A DNA stretch of 64,000 nt from Podocnemis expansa (taxonomy: Eukaryota > Chordata > Testudines > Podocnemididae). The DNA is taken from positions 41,260,942 to 41,324,941 of the forward strand of contig ML681990.1 in the NCBI GenBank assembly GCA_007922195.1, read 5' to 3'. The notes under the pieces are model-generated. The model had not been told where the DNA came from. It was given only the letters and a program-made list of their open reading frames with translations, and made no database searches. Position numbers and translations under genes: made by a program. Positions 56,826 through 64,000 of this stretch are shown one piece after another. Numbering within the stretch: the stretch's first letter is position 1; each line of letters starts with the position of its first letter.

Positions 56826-58272
56826 GGGATGGCTTTGTATATCAGTAAAGACTGGGATTCAAGCTCTTCAGTGCAAAGCAATTTACTGAAAAGCAGGTAT
56901 AACAGGCTTGTCAAGAGGCCTATACAATGCATTTCCATAGTAAGCCTCAATTTCACAAGCATTCACCTTCAACAACTATTCTGGCCCCATGCAGTATCCT
57001 GATAGATGAAAACTGCTCCTCCTTCTTCAAGAACCCTCAGGGTCATTGGCCTGTTTTCTGAGTCCCCTATAGTGGGGTCTTGGCTACCCCAAAATCCTCT
57101 GATCTATAGTCTCTTGTAGAAGAGTCTAGGTTACCACCAGGACATCTGGTTTCAAGTCCCTCTTCCATTGATAGTATCACCAGCCTTCTTGGATATATGT
57201 GTGTATAGTGAGATATAGATATAGATAGACAGATAGCATGTGATTTTCCTAGTACTTATACCCTCTTCCCAAAGGAGTCACATGTCCCTAGAATGCTCAA
57301 AATAAGCTTTGCTATCTTATTATCTAGCATATCATAATTAATTCATAATTTGGGAGGGGACTACAGGGATTGGCTGATAGTCACTTTCCATTGACTGCTC
57401 CTAAAGGCACTTGATGTCATGTTGTTCTATACTAAAGGGTCAATTAACCCAGGTCAGCTAGTCCCAGATTCACCATTACACACCTCCACGTGTACACACC
57501 AGGCAAACTGGCTGTTGGCTGACCATGACCATTTGTCTTCCACACCAACACAGCTGCTTACACAGGGCCGGGACAAAAATTCATGACAAATGTCAATGCC
57601 AAATTGAATTTGGTCTTTTCTGTGATTTTCCACTGTCTAGTGCTAAGAGGCCCTGATCCCAGAATCCTCTAGCATTCAACCTTACCAAACTTATCCATTG
57701 TGATATTGTATAGTGATTCAGCACCATCCTAACACCCTCCTCAACATACACACAAAGACATGCATATACACACCCATACAGAAGTAGGGGCTCTGCCATC
57801 TTTCTAACACTGACTTTCCCCACTGAGCCCTCCCCACATATCTAGAAACTGTTGGCCTGTTCCTGCTCCCCAAGTCATTCTCATTGATTTCACCTGAACA
57901 GTATTGTATCCCATTCTAGGAGAAGGCAGGGCAGGTGATAAATAGGAAAGATGCACTTGATTCTCTCTCTGGCCCCATAGGATTAATCAGACAAGACAAT
58001 ACAGTCCCAAACCATAATGAATTCTGTATAGCCTCTTCTCTCATTCCAGCAGTCCTGGTGCCCCTTGGCTCATGGCATAGTTCCAGTGGAGCCATACTGA
58101 AGGGTTGCCAGGGAACAGATCCAGTGCATGGGCAATGGACCTCTTCAGAGATGTCCTTGGTCACAGGGAGCTGCAAGGTTTGGGATGCATAATGTCACCA
58201 TGGAGGGAAAGGAGAGGATTTCCAAAAGGGAATCTCTGCACAGCTTTTTCTCCCACAAGCCCCTCCCCACAG
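56826..58272. other. No gene; GATA-rich microsatellite
   Basis: 57205-57238 holds (GATATA)n/(GATA)n and (GACA) units. Nothing else recognised. Confidence 0.45.
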
Positions 58273-58352
58273 CTATGTTTTGCAGCAGTTTGGAATCCCA
58301 GGCACTTCTCTTTGAATTCAAAGAACTTTGTCTGAAGTGTAAAATCATTGAT
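58273..58352 (+). repeat. Inverted repeat, left arm
   Basis: TTTTGCAGCAGTTTGGAATC, GGCACTTCTC, TTTGAATTCAAAGAACTTTG and TCTGAAGTGTAAAATCATTG match the complement of 59197-59285 closely, with a few substitutions and small indels. Confidence 0.75.
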
Positions 58353-58609
58353 TAGCAAAGAGGGGACTATCTGGCCATGGCTATTTACGTTCCTTCCCAT
58401 CTATTGTTTCTTCTTTGCAGGGGTTCACCTGATCCAGGAGTGTTCCTAGTTTGCCATCTTTCACTGTGACAGTCTCAACAAATCAATTCCATATTGATCT
58501 CTTGGAGACACACAAGTGGGGACCACTCAGTACCTGGAACATTGCCAAATACCTCTTTTTTACCCACTGGCCATTTGAGATAGGAAAAAAGTCATCATAT
58601 TGCAGACAG

Positions 58610-58695
58610 TAGGCCACATTCTCATTTGCACTAGCATAAATTCAGAGAAATCAGTAGAGTTACACTGATATAAGTTTAGAGTAAGTGAGATAAGA
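58610..58695. repeat. Old palindromic repeat
   Basis: TTTGCACTAGCATAAATTCA and its weak complement TACACTGATATAAGTTTAGA enclose GAAATCAGTAGAGTT, as in the old reptile/bird self-complementary repeats. Confidence 0.45.
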
Positions 58696-58839
58696 AACTA
58701 GCTCAGTGTCCACACAGGACATTGCAGCACACAGTGATACTACTTACCCTTTCCTTCTGGCATAGTGGCTTCATGCCATCCTACACAAAACAGGCATTCC
58801 AGCACAAGCCACCACTTCTTTTAAAGTGTCTTAACAAAG

Positions 58840-58952
58840 CGAGACTTTTCCCACATGAAAGCTCATGCAATAAATAAATGTGTTAGTCTTTAAGCACCAC
58901 AGGACTCCTTGTTTGTTTTGCTGAACAAGACTAACACGCTGCCCCTTTGAAA
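58840..58952 (-). mobile_element. tRNA-derived reptile SINE
   Basis: The complement gives AAAGGGGCAGCGTGTTAGTC, AACAAGGAGTCCTGTGGTGC, AAAGACTAACACATTTATT and GAGCTTTCATGTGGGA. Confidence 0.82.
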
Positions 58953-59196
58953 CAAATTTCCACGGAACACTTTCATTCAAGACCAAAAGAGAACCATCCC
59001 ATAAAAATGCCTCCCCTGCATTTTCTTAGCTAGCAAGTAAAACGAAAAAAATCACATCTTGTTTCTCACCAGATAAACTCTGATTGCCTTTCAAGAGTGG
59101 CTGAAAGCAGGCAAAAAGTTAAACTTTCCAACATTCTGCATAAGGTCATTCCCATAATCAAAAGGAAAATAATCCTCTTTCACTAGATAATTGGCT

Positions 59197-59285
59197 TAGC
59201 TAGCCAAAGATTTTACGCTTCAGACAAGGTTCTTTGAATTCAAAAGGGAGAGTGCCAGGAATTTCAAACTGCTGCAAAACAAAGG
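59197..59285 (-). repeat. Inverted repeat, right arm
   Basis: Partner of 58273-58352; the copies face each other about 850 bases apart. They are probably two copies of an unidentified interspersed repeat. Confidence 0.75.
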
Positions 59286-59725
59286 ACTGCCTAGTGCTAT
59301 AGGGCGAGTATATGGGGGGGAGGGTGCAATGCTTTAAAAAAGAAGAAGCATGCTCCTGAGAGAACAAGGATGCTTTTCTGTCTAGACTTTTTACACCTGT
59401 CATGTGCTCATCTCCTTTTCAAAGACAAAGCCAACAAAACCACAAGCTGTGTGACAAGTATTCTGCAGAAGCAAACATGTGAACAGTGGTGTGTGGTGTA
59501 TAAGTCAGTCATTTTCATGAGCTTGTTTCTGCTAAGCTAGTGACCAAACATAGCTTGCTGTTGCCTGATCTGGCTACGATAGGGTAGAATGATATTATTA
59601 AGAAAGCCTAGCGTAACGTATGAACAGTTCCAAACACATTCAGTAATCACAATATCTGCAGGCATATAGATCTAGCTTTTGTCTTCCCACAAGGCCTGAA
59701 GCTCTGGGCATCCCAGATTTGGCTG

Positions 59726-60884
59726 TGTGACACATTGCACTGCTGTGTACACCCTTATGGTGCAATTGCATGTCATTTATGTTCACCCTTATAGTGTAAC
59801 AGTGTATTGTTTAATGTAAAGTATGTCATGTACGCTATTTCTGGAATACTCACGGCACACTGAATATTATTGTTATAGGGATATGTTTGTTGAGGTGTCA
59901 TATTTACGGTTATGAGGCTTCACTATGTAATATTCCCAAACATGTTGACAAGTTCCAAAGGGGTAGCCGTGTTAGTCTAGCCCAGCAAAAAAGCCACAGG
60001 ACTGCTTGTTTATTCCCAAATATGTGTCTCATGGCTAGTAACATATCTAGGACTTGTATAGGTATTCCAGGATCCAAAGGACTTCAGTATTCCAAGAACA
60101 AAGGACTGGTCCAGACAACTACAGATGAATCCACAAAGGACCAGAGTGACTTGGGGCATGGAAGAAACCATATAGGAACACTGTTTGTCACCTGACCTGG
60201 GGAAGAGAGGAATCCCAGAGAGGGACTAGGAACATTTTAAAAGAGGGAAACATTTTGCAATCTCTCTCTCTCTTTTCCATCTCCAGCTGCAATTGTCAAC
60301 AACCAATTGAAGTGCCACTCACAGGGGGAGGGGCTGGTTTGAGGCAGACCATCCAGCCTGTGGTGATCCATCTGAATACGTAAGGTTGCTGAAAGTGTTA
60401 AGCTTCATTTAGAATGTGCTTGGCCTTTATTTATCTTGGTCAAATCTGATTTGTTTTCCTCTGGCTTATAATCACTTAAAATCTTTCTGAAATTAATATA
60501 TTTATTTGTTTGCTTGATCTATAGCAGTGCATTTGATGTAAAGTGTGTTAGGGTCTCCATTTGAAGTGACAAGGCTGGTGCATATCAATTTCTTTGATAA
60601 ATTGATGAACATATAAGTTTGCAATGTTCAGAGGACCACACTGAGCATAGTAAGATGCCAGTTCCTAGAGTTGCATCTAGGACTTGGGGTATTGGCTGGG
60701 GTCATTGCCATTGCATCTAGTCAGGCACTCGCTGAGTAAGGTACAACTCTTTTGCTGGTAGTTGCACATGAACATCCCAGGAGTGGGAGTTTACCTAGCA
60801 AAGCATCATAAGATAGCTCTAGAAGCAAGGGGCTGTGGGGTGACACAGCAATTCACCAGTCCAGGTTGCAGAAAGGACCATCAT
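59726..60884 (+). mobile_element. LTR, family A, copy 3, with SINE insertion
   Basis: Starts TGTGACACATTGCACTG and matches copy 2 at TGTTCACCCTT (about 59779), GTTTAATGTAAAGTATGTCA and the 3' part GCAATTCACCAGTCCAGGTT. It ends near ATCATA at 60884. GGCTG and AACTG flanks do not give a convincing duplication. Confidence 0.68.
59946..60010 (+). mobile_element. Short SINE insertion with 15-bp duplication
   Basis: Contains AAAGGGGTAGCCGTGTTAGT and GCCACAGGACTGCTTGTT. TATTCCCAAAYATGT flanks it at 59931-59945 and 60011-60025, with one difference. This is the target duplication of LINE-driven retroposition. Confidence 0.85.
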
Positions 60885-63289
60885 AAACTGGTGAAGGAGT
60901 ATCTGAACCTTCATATTGAAAAGAGCAGCATGATGTACAAAACTAAACAAGGGACTCAGAGCTGGTGACTAATCCAGCTCTGACACCCTCAGTGGCCTTT
61001 GTCAAATCACATGGGCCACAAATTTAAACCTGATAGCTTCAGCAGAGGCACCTACCTGCAGAGGTGCAGTCTTAGGGACTTACATTTTAACCCCCATGTT
61101 TGAACTGTTGGTCTTAATTGGTTTGGGCCTCAGTTACCACAGCTATGAAATAGAGATAACACTCATCTCACCATGATGTCATAGCAGTTAAACAGTTAAT
61201 GTTTTAAAAGCACTGTATAAATACTAAAACTTAGCAAATGCACATGAAAACCTCCAACAGCTGAGACCTATCAAACCTCCAAACTACTATTTAATTGAAC
61301 AATTGTCCCTTGCACAACTTAACTCTTCTTCCCTTTCCTCTTCCCCTTTTTAGTTCTCCTGTTCAACTGTCTCCTCCACCACATTCATTCCATCACATCC
61401 ACCATCAGTTTCCATTTCCCCTCTGTTCCAATTTGTTCCTCAACCGCAAACCACTATTATTATTATTTATTATTTGTACTGTGGTAGCCCTAGTCCAGTG
61501 TTCCCTTGTGTGGTGTAAACAACTTAGCAGGAGTATAAATTCCAGGAGCAGTCTCACAGCTACTGATGCTGTTTTGCAGTGCTCCAGCTGGGAAGAGGGG
61601 ACCTGAAATTGGCCTCAGTAACCAACTGGGGTGGGGGGTCCTCCTTGTTCAAAGAGAAACCCATAATGGCATAAGCCAGCCCTCCACCTCCCCCCTGCCC
61701 CCCCCCACAACCTCCAGGGTGCTGAGGAAACTCCCTTGTGTTTCTCCCCTACTTTTCCTCCCTAGAAGTAGCTGCCCCAGGAGCCTGCATGCACGATTTC
61801 TTAAATAAAGAGAGAGCTACAGACCAGTTAATGCAGCATGATGATGCATTAATTTCCCACCATCATATCTGGTGGGAACTGCGAAGAATTGTGTGGGTCC
61901 CTGTAACATCCCTGCCGACACACATACAGACTATCCTTAGCCCTCCCTCTGCTGCTCCATTCCCAGTCCTGATTACCAAGCCTGCAGAGGGTTCTCTGCA
62001 TTGTGAAAAATCCCCCTTGTAACAAGTTTTCCACTGAATCTCTTGCCACCAGATGCAATGTATTAATGGAACAATCCAGCCCTGGTAAGGGACAGAGCAG
62101 GGGACCTTACAGTCTCCAAGAAGTCAAAAATGAAAAAGACCTAAAATACAGACTCTTCAGTGGAGCCCTTTTCTAATCATAGTTACAACCTATGACAGCC
62201 AGAAATCCTCTATTGTAATAGAGAAAATGGCTGCCTGGGGCAGATTCTATTCTTTGCCTGATTCCTTTATAATAAAGTGCTCCAGAATAATCACATATCT
62301 GAACTAACTAAATATTCCTATCCCTGCAACTGAAAGTGGAGGATGTTCCATACTGTGGAAACTAGCTGCTTGTTCCACTGTAACTGCAGGAATCTTCAAT
62401 TTTAAAGTTATACCAAGAGAAATGAACTATAGCAAATGTTATTGAAATAAGCAGCTTTTTGTTATTGGTCATGTTTCTCGTTTTTTGTCTTTCCACATTT
62501 CAGTACTTTATAATAACTCTGCCTGATGCCCCGAGGTTACTTCGCTGCTTGTTTTATAAGGTGTCTCATTCACCTGGGAAAGCAGCACTGTTCTGAGTCC
62601 TGCAACCTGAACCAGAACTCTTTATGAGCCACTCCATAATACAAACAGAGGTACCCTCTGGGCACCATATAAATTAATAGCAGAGCAAGTGTTTTCCAGT
62701 GTGTTTCTTTTCAACATAAATGTTTCATCCAGGAAATTTGATTTCTCTGATGGAACAGTTTCTCTTAATGAACTTGGCACTGTAGGCATAGACTGTTATC
62801 AAGACATTTGTCTTCTACACACACAGCACGAGTCGGTTTGCATCAGTCTCAAACAATGGAGTTCCACTAGAGTAGCCTCTCTTGGCCTGATTTTCAAAGG
62901 TGCTGAATGCTCACTATTCCCACTAGAGCCTGGAGTATTCAAGGCCTTCTGAAAATGAGGTCATATGGGGTGAGGGGGAAATCCATGAAACTAAGACAAC
63001 AATACAGCTGCTATTTCATTCAGTTACTTCAGACACTGACCTTTCACAATAATCTGACCATATATGTCCTTTTCTCACATACTCATAAATTTAAGATCAG
63101 AAAGGAAAACTATGATCACCAAGCTTTACCTTGAGTACATTGCAGGCCACAGAACCACAGTCACCCAGTCCTATAATAAATCCCTAACCTGTGGCTAACT
63201 TAGTAAAGCCTCAAATCATGGTTTAAAGACTTCAAATTACAGAGAATTCACCATTTACACTAGTTTAAACCTGCATGTGAACTGTGCCC
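60885..63289. other. No recognised feature
   Basis: 61320-61400 pyrimidine-rich and 61675-61710 C-rich. Frames up to 103 codons without domains. Confidence 0.45.
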
Positions 63290-63690
63290 CATGCTGAAGA
63301 AAGTAAGTGAAAAGACCAGGGTCTCTGCCAATCTGACCCTGGGGGAGAATTGATTCCTGACTCCATATATGGTGATCAGTTAGACCTGAGCATGTGGTCA
63401 AAACCACCATGCAGACACCTGGAAAAGAATTCTATATAGTAATCAGAGCCTTCACCATCTAGTGCTCATCATTAGCCACTGGGGATTTTTTACTACTGGC
63501 AGTCACCAAAGGACCATTTGCCATTGTAGACAGTCCCATCAGATCAATACTTCCATAAACTTAGGAAGCTCAGTCTTAAAGGCAGTTAGGTATTTCTTGC
63601 CCCTAATGCTCCCCTTGGAAGGCTTTCCAGAACTTCACTCCTCTGATGGTTGAGAACCTTGTTGCAATGTCTATAATCAGTTTTTTCAAA
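63290..63690 (-). mobile_element. CR1 LINE 3' region
   Basis: The complement reads AAGGTTCTCAACCATCAGAG, GAGTGAAGTTCTGGAAAGCC, TGAGCTTCCTAAGTTTATGG, CATGCTCAGGTCTAACTGAT, then GGTCAGATTGGCAGAGACCC and a GCATGGGGCAC end. This is the CR1 3' UTR in order. Confidence 0.85.
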
Positions 63691-63829
63691 AGATGGGCTT
63701 CATTCTTTTTTCACTGATTTGAATCAGCAGTAGCCCTGCTGAAATTTATGACATAACATATATCGTAATGAGAAGAAACCTAGACCCAGCCTACCTACAT
63801 TTGGTCTAATCAGTCTGGGTAGATAATTG

Positions 63830-64000
63830 CAGGGGTTAAGTAAGCCAGAACACACAAGAACAGTGTTCCAGGGCCCAATATTTTTAGGGGTGAGTGTTCC
63901 AGGGCTGCTAAAAATAGAAAATGGAGACAGATCGCTGTATTCTGGGGCTCACCATTTAACAATAGCAGACTCTGAAATGCAGCATTCCAGCTCCATTTTC
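63830..64000. mobile_element. hAT element, truncated by window end
   Basis: Starts CAGGGGTTAAGTAAGCCAGA and follows the complement of the right part of 28592-29129 (GTTCCAGGGC, TTTTTAGGGG, CTAAAAATAGAAAATGG, TCTGGGGCTCACCA). Confidence 0.8.

Overview
The window is gene-poor vertebrate DNA. No frame is long and protein-like apart from decayed transposon genes. I found no convincing host exon, tRNA, rRNA, CRISPR array or operon. The repeats point to a reptile, most likely a turtle: CR1 LINE 3' ends, tRNA-derived SINEs whose head reads GGGGTAGCCGTGTTAGTCT, and terminal-inverted-repeat elements ending in GTCTACACTA. A crocodilian cannot be excluded by eye.

Region by region: 1-1030 holds a MITE sitting in a partial ~1.05-kb LTR ('family A'). 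1857-8640 is a decayed minus-strand LTR retrotransposon. Its order, read along the minus strand, is gag (with a SCAN-like segment and zinc knuckle), protease, integrase, RT, RNase H. Integrase before RT combined with Ty3/gypsy-like sequence is the Gmr1 arrangement. A second LTR, family A in minus orientation, is inserted into its pol at 3411-4427. 9117-22712 carries MITEs, SINEs, hAT elements, a (TG)n tract with an assembly gap, and MIR-like fragments. 23640-31830 holds a LINE pol remnant, a near-perfect 36-bp hairpin beside (AC)n, an LTR, a hAT element, a 78-bp tandem duplication, and a complete solo LTR of family A that contains a tail-to-tail SINE insertion. 32236-33107 is a hAT element with a younger GC-rich hAT element inside it. 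38619-48390 holds CR1 ends, GC-rich repeats and several MITEs. 48515-49573 is a complete solo LTR of the Gmr1-like family with a 5-bp target duplication. 50601-64000 holds more hAT elements, CR1 fragments, a SINE-bearing family-A LTR and a truncated hAT element at the edge.

Nothing here works together as a host pathway. What can be read is a record of transposition: successive nested insertions, many with visible target-site duplications. The most informative items are the Gmr1-type element with a SCAN-like gag, an LTR-embedded reading frame with LEELP-type repeats, the MITEs built from copy-specific palindromes, the inverted SINE insertion and the 36-bp hairpin.
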